From positions 126,361 through 190,360 of the forward strand of contig JAGASI010000025.1 of the NCBI GenBank assembly GCA_017621845.1: a stretch of DNA of 64,000 nt, written 5' to 3'. Positions within the stretch are counted from its first letter, which is position 1, and each line of letters opens with the position of its first letter. The position numbers and the translations under genes are program-made. Positions 35,918-44,339 of this stretch are shown here, in pieces. Below the pieces are notes generated by a model. The model was given only the letters and a program-made list of their open reading frames with translations. It was not told the DNA's origin and did no database searches. The DNA is from Muribaculaceae bacterium. GTDB taxonomy: Bacteria > Bacteroidota > Bacteroidia > Bacteroidales > Muribaculaceae.

Positions 35918-37411
35918 TTATTTTCTTGCTATTTTAACAGTAGCTACACGTCCATCCTTGAGCTTGGCATTTATTATATACAGACGTGTATTCATGTCAG
36001 CAGTATCTATCACTATAAGGTTACTGCCCGGATTGACACTTACAAGCAGTTGTCCGGCCGTATCATAAACATTTATCAACTCTATTTCGGTACCGGATAT
36101 ATACACATACATATCAGTTCCTTCAAATCGAGCTTTCAAAGGTGCTTCATCAGTGGTATCCTCTTTTATATCATCTACCACTGACAGTACTTTAAACTTA
36201 AATTCTTTCCATTGATCGGCATTGCTGTAATCATCTTTTACTTCTTCTTTTATTTCAAGTTCAACTGCCGATTTGTTTACATCTTTCCATACACCTTGAC
36301 CAAGATTAGGTACCGAAACAAGGTCGAGTACATTTATCTTTTCAAGTCCGGTCATTTTCTCCATTGCACCATTACCTATATATTGTAAAGTGTAAGGTAA
36401 CTTTATAGAAGTAACTTTCGATACATCCTTCAATGCATAGTCACCTATCGATGCAATACAATCTTTTATAACAAGGTTACCCTCTATACCGGTACCCTTA
36501 AAAAGTCGGGCAGGTATATTAGTTAATCCTATGGGAAGTGTGATATTCTTGAGCGAGGTATCTCCAAAATATACTCCTTCTCCTACACAGTCATCTCTTC
36601 CAAAGGCTATATCATCGGGCAAAGAAGCTGTTTCAAGATTTATACATCCCGCAAAGGCTCGTTTTTCTATTCTTTTCAAAGAGGTGTCTGTAAGATCAGC
36701 CTCAGTTATACCTGACATTTCAAAAGCACTTGCTCCAATATGTTTTAAAGAATGGCTGAATGTATAGTTATATAGCAACTTACATCCCGACATAGCATAC
36801 TGCCCTATAGTAATGACATTTTCCACTCCCTCTATTGTGGTAAGTGACACACATCCACTGAAAGTATAATCTGGAATATTATTTCTTCCCGACATATTGG
36901 CTTTAGTCAATGCTGTACAATCATCAAAAAGATGGGTACCTATGCCTACATTGGGTACAACAACTTCTTTTAGAGCCTTACAGGAAGCAAAAGCTCCTTG
37001 TCCTATTGAATCTACATTGGATAGATCTATAGTTTCTATGGAGGTCCCCATAAAAGCTGCATCGCTGATAGTTACTTTTCCTTCAGGAAGCACTATATTA
37101 CTTATCGCACTGCCGGCAAACACACTTTTAGGTAAAGTGGCGGCAGGATATTCTTCACTTCCTTCAAGTTTAGCTCCCTGATATTCCACTATCTTAGCTT
37201 TGCTAAGATTAAGACTTTTTAAAGAGGTAAGTTTATTGCCTATATAAAAAAGGTCAGCGGCATTTATATCGCCGGTGATATTCAATGATGTCTCTGACTG
37301 GCTCACTCCTTGTGTGCTGAGAGAACCGGCTTCTGATATATTTACATCAAGAGCCATTGCACTTGATGTAAACATTCCCAGTACTATAGTTGTAATAGCT
37401 GAAAATTTCAT
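35918..37411 (-). CDS. Secreted BspA-like leucine-rich repeat protein with T9SS-type C-terminus
   Basis: The 497-residue protein has a signal peptide (MKFSAITTIVLGMFTSSAMA). About ten LRR_5/BspA-type repeats span roughly 55-390; representative units are SAISNIVLPEGKVTISDAAF and NLETASLPDDIAFG. The C-terminal sorting domain, about 425-497 (INVYDTAGQLLV and RLYIINAKLKDG), resembles type IX secretion cargo. BspA-like proteins often mediate adhesion to host matrix or other bacteria. Its own promoter box (37483-37490) and terminator bracket it. The + strand skew and codon choice look milder than in neighbours, which may hint at later acquisition; this is weak. Confidence 0.9.
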   Translation of the reverse strand: MKFSAITTIVLGMFTSSAMALDVNISEAGSLSTQGVSQSETSLNITGDINAADLFYIGNKLTSLKSLNLSKAKIVEYQGAKLEGSEEYPAATLPKSVFAGSAISNIVLPEGKVTISDAAFMGTSIETIDLSNVDSIGQGAFASCKALKEVVVPNVGIGTHLFDDCTALTKANMSGRNNIPDYTFSGCVSLTTIEGVENVITIGQYAMSGCKLLYNYTFSHSLKHIGASAFEMSGITEADLTDTSLKRIEKRAFAGCINLETASLPDDIAFGRDDCVGEGVYFGDTSLKNITLPIGLTNIPARLFKGTGIEGNLVIKDCIASIGDYALKDVSKVTSIKLPYTLQYIGNGAMEKMTGLEKINVLDLVSVPNLGQGVWKDVNKSAVELEIKEEVKDDYSNADQWKEFKFKVLSVVDDIKEDTTDEAPLKARFEGTDMYVYISGTEIELINVYDTAGQLLVSVNPGSNLIVIDTADMNTRLYIINAKLKDGRVATVKIARK

Positions 37412-37482
37412 CTAAATTATTAATTATCAATTATTTATATTTAAATTATTATTACAGGTATCTAACAAGCCATAATAATTCA

Positions 37483-37490
37483 CAAAGATA
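37483..37490 (-). promoter_or_regulatory. -7 box (TATCTTTG) for the LRR protein gene
   Basis: The minus strand reads TATCTTTG, about 72 bases before the ATG at 37411. No clear -33 TTG. Confidence 0.45.
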
Positions 37491-37864
37491 CAATTTTTTA
37501 TTAAATAGGTAAAGAGGTATTGCACCTAATTTTTAAACAACCCCTTAATGATTGTTCTATCAGTCAGGAGCCCTTTAGGGCTATTATTATTATATGAAAG
37601 TTTATTTTAAAATCTTTTCTTAATAAGAATAATAATAGGTGTTGATAAGTATGATAACTTTTTAGTGTAATATTTGTTTTTTAAGTTATTAAACTTAGGA
37701 GATATTTTATTTACATCTTTATTGACATCTGTTATACCTGATTATCATTGCTTTTATAAACTTTATTTACACTTGTCATCATCCTGGATGTAATAATAAA
37801 TTTTTAATTAGAGAGAGTATTATAGTGTTGATAACCTTATCAAAAGTATATGATAATAAAATAA

Positions 37865-37872
37865 TAACTTTG
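37865..37872 (+). promoter_or_regulatory. Rightward -7 box (TAACTTTG) in the gene-free region
   Basis: An exact TAnnTTTG match points away from the LRR gene into a stretch with only a 12-codon frame (37910-37948, preceded by GGAG). Any product would be a short RNA ending near the hairpins at 38020-38049. Confidence 0.3.
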
Positions 37873-38019
37873 TAATAACTTTTTTGGAGGATTTAAATAG
37901 GGAGTATATATGAAATTAAATATGGAATATCCTAATAAAAGTTTTTAATAGTTTTCAACTATGTTATCAACTTGAAATTAAGGTTTATCTACAGTTTATA
38001 AACAATAAATAAGTAAAGA

Positions 38020-38049
38020 ATAAGCGGACAACCGCTCTTGTCCGCTTAT
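38020..38049. terminator. Strong hairpin, 12-bp perfect stem
   Basis: ATAAGCGGACAA and its complement enclose a 6-base loop. There is no T-run on either side, so it may be a terminator for a short rightward transcript or a structural element of the candidate origin. Confidence 0.45.
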
Positions 38050-38087
38050 CCAAAATTCTCATATAAGTATAGATTGTAAATAAAAAA

Positions 38088-38111
38088 CCCACTTGTATCA
38101 CTACAAATGGG
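38088..38111 (-). terminator. Rho-independent terminator of the ferritin gene
   Basis: A 10-bp stem (one G-T pair) with a 4-base loop is followed on the minus strand by TTTTTTATTT, 33 bases after the ferritin stop. Confidence 0.8.
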
Positions 38112-38143
38112 AAATTCAATTTTAAAAAAAATTTTATCATTAT

Positions 38144-38665
38144 TTATGCATTGTTAGCAAGGGGAGAGGGAACGTTATATACACGTGCTGCCAATTCTTG
38201 GTCGAGCATGTATAAAGCGAGTTTATCATCACCGATGAGTTTGAGACGATCTACAAGTGAGCGAGCTGTTTCTTCTTCTTCTACCTGCTCGTTGATAAAC
38301 CAGTCGAGGCGTGAACGTGAGGCATAATCTTTGGCAGCTTCGGCCTCAGCATAGAGGTTATTGATAAGGGCGGTAACTTTCTGTTCATGGCTGAGGGTGG
38401 CCTCAAATGCATCAAGTACCGACTTCCATGTTGTATCAACACCGGCGATGGGTGCCAGAAGTACACGTCCACCGCGTGAGTTGACATAATTCATGAAGAT
38501 TTCGGCATGAGCTTGTTCTTCTTTGAATTGTATTTTAAACCAGTTGGCTATACCATTGAGACCTTCGTTATCAAAGTGTGTAGCCATTGACAGATATAAG
38601 TAGGCCGACCAGAATTCGGCATTTATCTGGGCGTTAAATGCGTCCTGTAACTTAGGTGTAAGCAT
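38144..38665 (-). CDS. ftnA: Ferritin (FtnA type)
   Basis: The 173-residue four-helix protein stores iron. The ferroxidase ligands fall at the same numbers as E. coli FtnA: Glu17, Glu50, His53, Glu94, Gln127 and Glu130. There is no haem-binding Met typical of bacterioferritin. Cytoplasmic 24-mers of this type protect Bacteroidales from iron-driven oxidative damage. It forms its own unit, with a well-spaced promoter at 38726-38756 and a T-tract terminator. Confidence 0.97.
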   Translation of the reverse strand: MLTPKLQDAFNAQINAEFWSAYLYLSMATHFDNEGLNGIANWFKIQFKEEQAHAEIFMNYVNSRGGRVLLAPIAGVDTTWKSVLDAFEATLSHEQKVTALINNLYAEAEAAKDYASRSRLDWFINEQVEEEETARSLVDRLKLIGDDKLALYMLDQELAARVYNVPSPLANNA

Positions 38666-38725
38666 TATATAAATAGTTTTAAGTTAATTATAATGTTATA
38701 TATTATTACTATCTATGTTAGTTAA

Positions 38726-38756
38726 CAAAGTTAGAAACTATTATCATAATCACCAA
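38726..38756 (-). promoter_or_regulatory. Promoter of the ferritin gene
   Basis: On the minus strand TTG (38756-38754) and TAACTTTG (38733-38726) are 20 bases apart, a good Bacteroidota promoter, about 61 bases before the ATG. Confidence 0.7.
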
Positions 38757-38789
38757 TTAAAATTTAAAAAAAATTTTTTTACAACCGAT

Positions 38790-38814
38790 GGTTACTTGTG
38801 GCGGTTACTTGTGG
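38790..38814 (+). repeat. Short direct repeat GGTTACTTGTGG x2
   Basis: Two identical 12-base copies at 38790-38801 and 38803-38814 lie between the MATE and ferritin genes. The second runs into TGTGGATAT (38810-38818), one mismatch from a reverse DnaA box. Confidence 0.7.
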
Positions 38815-38848
38815 ATATAGTTAATATGATATATAGAGGGATGATATA

Positions 38849-40189
38849 TTATTTTCTTGTATACTTGGTAACTTTAAGGAAGAAGAATAAGAAGAGAAAA
38901 CCTGCAATAAACAGTGATACAGAGAAGCTGAGAATAATACCCCAGAGACCTAATCCGGCAGTAAATGCCAGGAGGTAGGTACTCGGCAATCCAATGATTA
39001 TATAGCTTACAAAAGCTATCCATAGCATTGGCATCACACGTGAAGTTCCCCTCAGAGCATTGGCAAATGTTATCTGGGTGGCATCTCCAAGTTGATATAT
39101 CACCAGCGGAATGATAAGAGTAGAGGACATGGAGAGTACTGATATGTCATCGCTAAAGGCTGCCATGAGGTGCTTGCCGAGTGTAAGGAATATAAGTGAG
39201 GATATTATCATGATCACCAACATTATGTGATATCCGGCTATTGCTGCACGGCGCATGGCTTGATGAGGATTGTTATTGTTGGTAGAGGCATTGGCTACCT
39301 TGACTGAAGTGGCTGCGCCTATGGCATAGTAGATGCAGAATCCGAGAGTGCCGATGATGACTATTATCTGGAAAGATGCCAATTCTATTTTTCCCAGCCA
39401 GCCTGCCATGACGGCTGATAAGGAGAAGGCTCCGGTCTCAAAAGCCATTTGCATAGACACCGGTAAAGATGTGCTCCATATTTTGCTGCTTTTTATTCCT
39501 TGTATATGTCGGTCAACCCATCCTTGTCTATATTTTTTATATTGTTTGGATTTTATAAATATTATCAAGATAAGTAAGGCACATACCACACGTGATACAA
39601 GAGTGCTGATACCGGCGCCGGTCAATCCCATTTCGGGCGCTCCTAAATGTCCGTAGATAAGTAGCCAGTTTCCAAAAATATTCAGTGCATTGGCTCCAAG
39701 TATAATCCACATAGGCATACGGGAATTGTCCATGGCATAGCTCCACTGGGCGAACACGTTGAAGATAGAGATAAACAGTATGGATGACAGCACTATAAGA
39801 TAATAGGGCTTGATGAAAGGCAATAATTCTTGGGGTTGACCCATGTCATCTATTAAAAAATATAGGATGGCCATAATCAAGGAAATCAGACAGCAGAACA
39901 AGATGTTTATTCTAAAACCTCGACGCAGTGTCGCTCCTATTTCTTCATGTTTTCCTCGACCGAACAATGCTCCCACAAGTGGAGTGATACCATAAGTAAA
40001 ACCTACACAACATAGTATTGCTACATTAAATACATTATTGACAAACGATGCCGAGGCCATCGCTTCGGTAGAGTAATGGCCTACCATGATATTGTCGGCA
40101 AAGGCTGTCACTATTGAACCCAACTGACCTATCAAGATAGGTAGTCCTAAAATTATTATATCACGATATATGTTGTTGTTTTTCTTCAT
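38849..40189 (-). CDS. MATE family efflux transporter
   Basis: The 446-residue protein has about twelve transmembrane helices in two homologous halves. The start IIILGLPILIGQLGSIVTAFADNIMVGHY is typical of the MATE/NorM family, and GTSRVMPMLWIAFVSYIIIGLP in the second half matches as well. It would export cationic compounds or drugs against a Na+ or H+ gradient; substrate unknown. A TAATTTTG box only about 13 bases ahead of the ATG would give an almost leaderless mRNA; this is weak. It stands alone between the BI-1 terminator and ferritin. Confidence 0.92.
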   Translation of the reverse strand: MKKNNNIYRDIIILGLPILIGQLGSIVTAFADNIMVGHYSTEAMASASFVNNVFNVAILCCVGFTYGITPLVGALFGRGKHEEIGATLRRGFRINILFCCLISLIMAILYFLIDDMGQPQELLPFIKPYYLIVLSSILFISIFNVFAQWSYAMDNSRMPMWIILGANALNIFGNWLLIYGHLGAPEMGLTGAGISTLVSRVVCALLILIIFIKSKQYKKYRQGWVDRHIQGIKSSKIWSTSLPVSMQMAFETGAFSLSAVMAGWLGKIELASFQIIVIIGTLGFCIYYAIGAATSVKVANASTNNNNPHQAMRRAAIAGYHIMLVIMIISSLIFLTLGKHLMAAFSDDISVLSMSSTLIIPLVIYQLGDATQITFANALRGTSRVMPMLWIAFVSYIIIGLPSTYLLAFTAGLGLWGIILSFSVSLFIAGFLFLFFFLKVTKYTRK

Positions 40190-40311
40190 AAGAAGGTACT
40201 ACAAAATTATATAATATCTGTTACATGGAGAAATGCTATGTTGTAAGGCAAAGTAATTTGAATAAAATTTGGTATAGGGTGGGGCAATAGGTAATGATCG
40301 GGAGCATATAA

Positions 40312-40347
40312 AAAAAATTGCCCTTAACTTAATGAGGGCAATTTTTT
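40312..40347 (-). terminator. Rho-independent terminator of the BI-1 gene
   Basis: A 13-bp stem (AAAAAATTGCCCT with its complement) and 10-base loop, with flanking A and T runs, lie 24 bases after the BI-1 stop. It can work in both directions. Confidence 0.85.
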
Positions 40348-40370
40348 ATAAGTTATGATTAGAATAGTGG

Positions 40371-41093
40371 TTAGTCGCGGTCGCCGAAAATTCTCAACAG
40401 GTATAGGAACAGGTTGATAAAGTCAAGATATAGGTTCAAGGCGCCGAGTGTGGCTATACGACCGGCCGAGTCGGCGGGAGCCATCTGGGCCATACGTTTG
40501 ATTTGTTGGGTATCCCAGGCGGTGAGACCTACAAAAAGCAGTACGCCAGCATAGGTGATAATCCACATCAGACCTTCACTCTGGACAAAGATGTTGACCA
40601 ATGAGGCAATGATGATGCCGAACAAGGCCATAATCAGGATTGAACCCATCTTGGTGAGGTCGCGGTTGGTGCAGTAGCCATAGACTGACATGGCGCCAAA
40701 TGTGCCGGCAGTTATAAAGAATGTCTGGGCAATAGATGCACCGGTATATATCAGGAATATGGGAGCTAAAAGCATACCGTTAATCACTGCGAACAAGTAG
40801 AATAGCGCTGTTGCCATCATTGAGGATAACTTGTTGATACCGGCCGAAACACCGATGACGATGGCAAACTCGGCAATCACAAGTCCCCACATTGCCCATG
40901 AGTTGTTGGCAATAAAGGAAAGATAACCGTAAGAGTTTGCACAGAAAAGTGATACAAAAGCAGTGACAACCAATGCAAGAGTCATTTTAAGATAGACGCG
41001 TTTCATTACCGAGGTAACGTGGGCGTCAAGGGTCTGACCGCCCCATGCGGCTTGATAGGCGCGGGCGTCATACTGGGGAGGATAAGTGTTCAT
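40371..41093 (-). CDS. Bax inhibitor-1 (YccA/UPF0005) family membrane protein
   Basis: The 240-residue inner-membrane protein has seven predicted helices after a roughly 30-residue cytoplasmic N-terminus. Features include a KVYLKMTLALVVTAF start of the first helix, the FFITAGTFGAMSVYGY motif, and a C-terminal AWDTQQIKRMAQ followed by LNLYLDFINLFLYLLRIFG. The family includes the pH-sensitive Ca2+ leak channel YetJ and E. coli YccA, which modulates FtsH. The role here is undetermined. It lies between argS and the MATE gene, with a clear terminator. Confidence 0.93.
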   Translation of the reverse strand: MNTYPPQYDARAYQAAWGGQTLDAHVTSVMKRVYLKMTLALVVTAFVSLFCANSYGYLSFIANNSWAMWGLVIAEFAIVIGVSAGINKLSSMMATALFYLFAVINGMLLAPIFLIYTGASIAQTFFITAGTFGAMSVYGYCTNRDLTKMGSILIMALFGIIIASLVNIFVQSEGLMWIITYAGVLLFVGLTAWDTQQIKRMAQMAPADSAGRIATLGALNLYLDFINLFLYLLRIFGDRD

Positions 41094-41187
41094 TTTTCTT
41101 ATTGTTAAAGGAGAATTAATTTTTTAATGAATAGTTGTGGACTTGTCTATATAAGACAATCAAATGTCGGTAAGGTTTAAAATCAAG

Positions 41188-42975
41188 TTACATGCGTTGG
41201 ACAACACCGATACCGAGCAGGTCGAGTGCTGAGGCTATGACACGGGCGGTCTGATCAGATAGACGGAGACGTAGCGAGCGCACTGCCTCGTCAGCCTCGC
41301 CGGTGATAGAGCAGTCATGGTAGAACTGGTTGTAGGTCTTGACCAGGTCATAGACATAGTTGGCAACCTGGGCCGGTGAATACTCGTTACCGGCTTGAGC
41401 CACAACAGCCGGATAGTCGGCAAGACGTTTGATAAGGGCTGTCTCACGGGGACCGGGAATGACCTGGGAGTAGTCACCGATGGTCATACCGGCATCGGTG
41501 GCACGGCGCATTACCGAGCATATACGTGCATAGGTGTATTGGATGAATGGTCCTGTATTACCGTTAAAGTCAATAGACTCTTTGGGGTTGAAAGTCATGT
41601 TCTTACGGGGATCAACTTTCAACAGGAAATACTTCAGGGCCCCTAAGCCGATGGTTTCACATACTTTTTCTATTTCTTCAGTTGAGAGACCGTCGAGTTT
41701 GCCAAGGTCAGACGATACTGATCGTGCCGTATTGACCATTTCGTCCATAAGGTCATCGGCATCGACGACAGTACCCTCGCGGGATTTCATTTTACCCTCG
41801 GGGAGTTCTACCATGCCGTATGAGAAGTGTACCAAGTCTTTACCCCACTTGAAGCCCAGACGGTCAAGCAACAGTGACAGCACTTGGAAATGGTAGTTCT
41901 GTTCGTTGCCCACGACATAAATCATCTTATCGATGGGGTAGTCCTGGTAGCGTAGCTTGGCGGTGCCTATATCCTGGGTCATGTATACCGATGTGCCATC
42001 GGAGCGTAGCAGGAGTTTGTGGTCAAGACCGGCATCGGTGAGGTCGGCCCATACCGAGCCATCTTCGCGGCGGTACATGATACCTTTTTCGAGGCCTTCG
42101 AGAACTTTTTCCTTGCCTTCGAGGTAGGTGTCCGATTCATAGTATATTTTGTCAAAGTCTACACCCAAGCGACAGTATGTGGCATCAAAACCGGCATATA
42201 CCCATGAGTTCATCATCTCCCATAGTTGACGCACCTCAGGGTCTTTCTGTTCCCAGCGGCGTAACATCTCGCGTGCCTCAAGCATCAGTGGAGCCTGATT
42301 TTTGGCTTCATCCTCGCTCATGCCTTTGTCCATGAGTTCCTTGACTTCTGCTTTATAGTGCTTGTCAAAGAGTACATAAAAATCTCCTATGAGGTGGTCA
42401 CCTTTTTTGCCTGCTTTCTCAGGAGTGATACCTTCGCCCCAGTGTTTCCAGGCGAGCATGGACTTGCATATATGTATACCGCGGTCGTTGACGATATTGG
42501 TCTTGATGACACGGTTGCCACAAGCTTTGAGAATTTGGGACAGGGAATATCCCAAGAGGTTGTTGCGCACATGTCCAAGATGTAGAGGTTTGTTGGTGTT
42601 GGGTGACGAATATTCCACCATCACCAGTGGTGAATTTTCTGTAGCCTCGATTTTTCCGTAGTTGTCGGTGGAGGTGATGTGGTCAAGTACTGAGTTCCAG
42701 TATAGTGGCTCGATGACGATGTTCAAGAATCCACCAACGGCATTGTAGCTTTTGACGGCCTTTTCGTTCTCGACCAGAAAGTCTCCAATCTCGGTAGCGA
42801 CAGTAACAGGTGACTTGCGTGCAGCCTTTACCCATGGGAAGACAACTACTGTTGTATCACCCTCAAAGTCTTTACGTGTGGCCTGAAGCACAACATCATC
42901 GGGCTTGCAATCCAGCGAGTATAATGAGCCGACAGCACGGCTGACAGCATCTGATATAATATTATCTATAGACAT
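41188..42975 (-). CDS. argS: Arginine--tRNA ligase
   Basis: The product is 595 residues from the ATG at 42975. The open frame runs back to 43116, but that part lies in a repeat element and gives a non-homologous tail. Class I motifs: SSPNTNKPLHLGHVRNN (HIGH-type, near 125) and EGKMKSREGTV at the KMSKS position. The N-terminal Add-1 domain and C-terminal anticodon-binding helices (GPFIQYTYARICSVMRR onward) are present. Expression probably starts from a -7 box at 43007-43014 embedded at the edge of the upstream tandem repeat. Confidence 0.97.
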   Translation of the reverse strand: MSIDNIISDAVSRAVGSLYSLDCKPDDVVLQATRKDFEGDTTVVVFPWVKAARKSPVTVATEIGDFLVENEKAVKSYNAVGGFLNIVIEPLYWNSVLDHITSTDNYGKIEATENSPLVMVEYSSPNTNKPLHLGHVRNNLLGYSLSQILKACGNRVIKTNIVNDRGIHICKSMLAWKHWGEGITPEKAGKKGDHLIGDFYVLFDKHYKAEVKELMDKGMSEDEAKNQAPLMLEAREMLRRWEQKDPEVRQLWEMMNSWVYAGFDATYCRLGVDFDKIYYESDTYLEGKEKVLEGLEKGIMYRREDGSVWADLTDAGLDHKLLLRSDGTSVYMTQDIGTAKLRYQDYPIDKMIYVVGNEQNYHFQVLSLLLDRLGFKWGKDLVHFSYGMVELPEGKMKSREGTVVDADDLMDEMVNTARSVSSDLGKLDGLSTEEIEKVCETIGLGALKYFLLKVDPRKNMTFNPKESIDFNGNTGPFIQYTYARICSVMRRATDAGMTIGDYSQVIPGPRETALIKRLADYPAVVAQAGNEYSPAQVANYVYDLVKTYNQFYHDCSITGEADEAVRSLRLRLSDQTARVIASALDLLGIGVVQRM

Positions 42976-43006
42976 AGTTTTTTTATTTGTTATTAATTCA
43001 GGACCA

Positions 43007-43036
43007 CAAAGATACGAATAAGCGAGGGCAATGCAA
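43007..43036 (-). promoter_or_regulatory. argS promoter at the edge of a repeat unit
   Basis: The minus strand has TATCTTTG at 43014-43007 and TTG within TTTTGC at about 43036-43034, 19 bases apart. Both elements overlap the first copy of the 72-bp repeat. The second copy carries TATCGTTG, which breaks the box. Confidence 0.6.
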
Positions 43037-43167
43037 AATTTAAGCTTGCTTAAAATTATGCATTGCCGAGCGAAAGTATCTAAGGCTAAGCCAACGATAC
43101 GAATAAGCGAGGGCAATGCACAATTTAAGCTTGCTTAAAATTGTGCATTGCCGAGCGAAAGTATCTA
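43011..43167. repeat. Tandem pair of a 72-bp hairpin repeat
   Basis: Copy A (43011-43082) and copy B (43096-43167) are offset by exactly 85 bases and differ at only two positions. Each contains a long imperfect inverted repeat: GGCAATGCA on the left, TGCATTGCC on the right, with GATAC/GTATC near the outer ends. The two differences sit opposite each other in the stem: copy A has an A-A mismatch, copy B has a C-G pair. It resembles a REP/MITE-type dispersed element; no transposase is nearby. It lies between argS and the TatD-like gene. Confidence 0.9.
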
Positions 43168-43268
43168 CCTCAGGGTGTAATAATAACTTGTCCATATCCG
43201 CTACCACACCCAGGCCTCCGGCCATCAGCTATGAGTCGGGGTTTTAATGCTAAATTAAATAAGTTATA

Positions 43269-43790
43269 TCAGTCGGTCTCGTGTAGGGGATGGGGGGTGA
43301 TAGCGAGAGAGTCGGGATTATAGTGTGAGCCATAGCTCAGTAGCATGCCCGCATTAAGGAGCTGGTCAGCCAAGGCAGGTTTTCCACGAAATCCATGGAT
43401 TATCCAGGGAGACGATGGCTTAGGGTTGAAGCGTTTGTGCATGGCCAAGAGAGTGTCCCAGGCTCTCACACAGTGGATAATCATAGGCATGTCATTATCG
43501 CAGGCAAGTGATGCTTGGGCCTCAAACACTTGTTGCTGTATACCAAGGTCGGGATTATGCCGCCGGTCGAGACCGGCCTCGCCTATGGCCAGGACACGAG
43601 GATGGTTAATAAGTCGGGAAACAACCTGAAGACGCTCATCTATATCTTTGGCCCCGGCTTCCCATGGATGAATACCCACCGAGTATAGTCCCAGGTCGGG
43701 TACAATGAGTCCCGGCCTCGCCTCAAGATGTATCAAGGCATCTCGTGTGGGGTCGGGATTATGGGTGTGGATATCGGCAGGTAAAATCAT
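43269..43790 (-). CDS. TatD-like metal-dependent hydrolase, apparently C-terminally truncated
   Basis: The 173-residue product resembles the short TatD family of Bacteroidales (usually about 210-220 residues as I recall it). Metal-site motifs are present: ADIHTHN at the start, YSVGIHPW, AIGEAGLD, MIIHCVRAWD, PWIIHGFRGK. The reading ends at the last ligand motif, H-E-T-D, where relatives continue E-T-D-(D/E)-S plus about 40 further residues. The TGA falls right after that Asp and no homologous sequence follows before the repeat pair. It could be a shortened but folded enzyme or a decaying gene. aroQ is 49 bases upstream. Confidence 0.75.
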   Translation of the reverse strand: MILPADIHTHNPDPTRDALIHLEARPGLIVPDLGLYSVGIHPWEAGAKDIDERLQVVSRLINHPRVLAIGEAGLDRRHNPDLGIQQQVFEAQASLACDNDMPMIIHCVRAWDTLLAMHKRFNPKPSSPWIIHGFRGKPALADQLLNAGMLLSYGSHYNPDSLAITPHPLHETD

Positions 43791-43839
43791 TGGTGACAGA
43801 TAGCAGGAGACGAGCTAAGTGGCTGTCAACTCATTTAAA

Positions 43840-44283
43840 TCAATGACCTAAAGTATCGATAATGGCCATTAGAGCAAGCTTGTATGACATTGCGCCAAAT
43901 CCGGCGATAGTGCCACGGCATACCGGCGCTATCATAGAGCAGTGGCGTATTTCCTCGCGGGCAGCGGTGTTTGAGAGGTGTACTTCAATAACCGGGGTCT
44001 TTATGGAGCGTATGGCGTCGGCCATGGCCAGTGACGTGTGGGTGTAGGCGCCGGCGTTGAAGATGATGCCCACGCAGTCGGGGTCGGTACCCCATTGATG
44101 AAGGGTGTCAATGAGAACACCCTCGTGGTTGGATTGAACCGTGGTGGCTTCTATGTCGTGTTTGAGGCAATTGTCAATCAGCGGTGAGAGTATATCGTTG
44201 AGTGTCTGAGACCCGTAGATGTCCGGTTGTCGTTGCCCCAACAAGTTGAGGTTGGGGCCGTTGAGGATAAGTATTTTTTTCAT
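43840..44283 (-). CDS. aroQ: 3-dehydroquinate dehydratase, type II
   Basis: The 147-residue enzyme catalyses the third step of the shikimate pathway. Typical features: ILILNGPNLNLLGQRQPDIYG at the start with catalytic Tyr22-24 region and Arg18, QSNHEGVLIDTLHQ, the FNAGAYTHTSLAMADAI stretch, and VIEVHLSN. Type II forms dodecamers. It begins just after the mrp terminator hairpin, 56 bases from mrp, so it probably needs its own promoter, which I could not find. Confidence 0.97.
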   Translation of the reverse strand: MKKILILNGPNLNLLGQRQPDIYGSQTLNDILSPLIDNCLKHDIEATTVQSNHEGVLIDTLHQWGTDPDCVGIIFNAGAYTHTSLAMADAIRSIKTPVIEVHLSNTAAREEIRHCSMIAPVCRGTIAGFGAMSYKLALMAIIDTLGH

Positions 44284-44308
44284 TGTCGTGGTGAGTAAAA
44301 AAGTCTTG

Positions 44309-44339
44309 GAGGGTTACATTTACTTGTTAGACAACCCTC
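44309..44339 (-). terminator. Terminator downstream of mrp
   Basis: GAGGGTT and AACCCTC pair across a 17-base loop, and the minus strand then reads CCAAGACTTTTTT. The upstream arm begins directly at the mrp stop codon. Confidence 0.55.

Larger units (their letters stand above)
37412..38143. other. Large AT-rich gene-free region, candidate replication origin
   Basis: The 732 bases lack any long gene and are strikingly AT-rich. Near-consensus DnaA boxes (TTATCCACA, one mismatch) are TGTTGATAA at 37640-37648 and 37826-37834 (reverse orientation), TTATCTACA at 37985-37993 and TTATCCAAA at 38046-38054; TTATCAACT at 37964-37972 has two mismatches. The box at 37826 is part of an inverted pair, TTGATAA-CC-TTATCAA. 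The region also holds a leftward LRR promoter, a rightward TAACTTTG box followed by a 12-codon frame, and two hairpins near 38020-38111. The parS sites at 4.8 and 9.7 kb and the skew trend support an origin, but no gene here proves it. Confidence 0.35.

Noticed and set aside
43040..43225. 61-codon open frame over the argS repeat pair
   Set aside because: It is produced by the repeat sequence itself; both repeat copies read similarly and no protein family is suggested.
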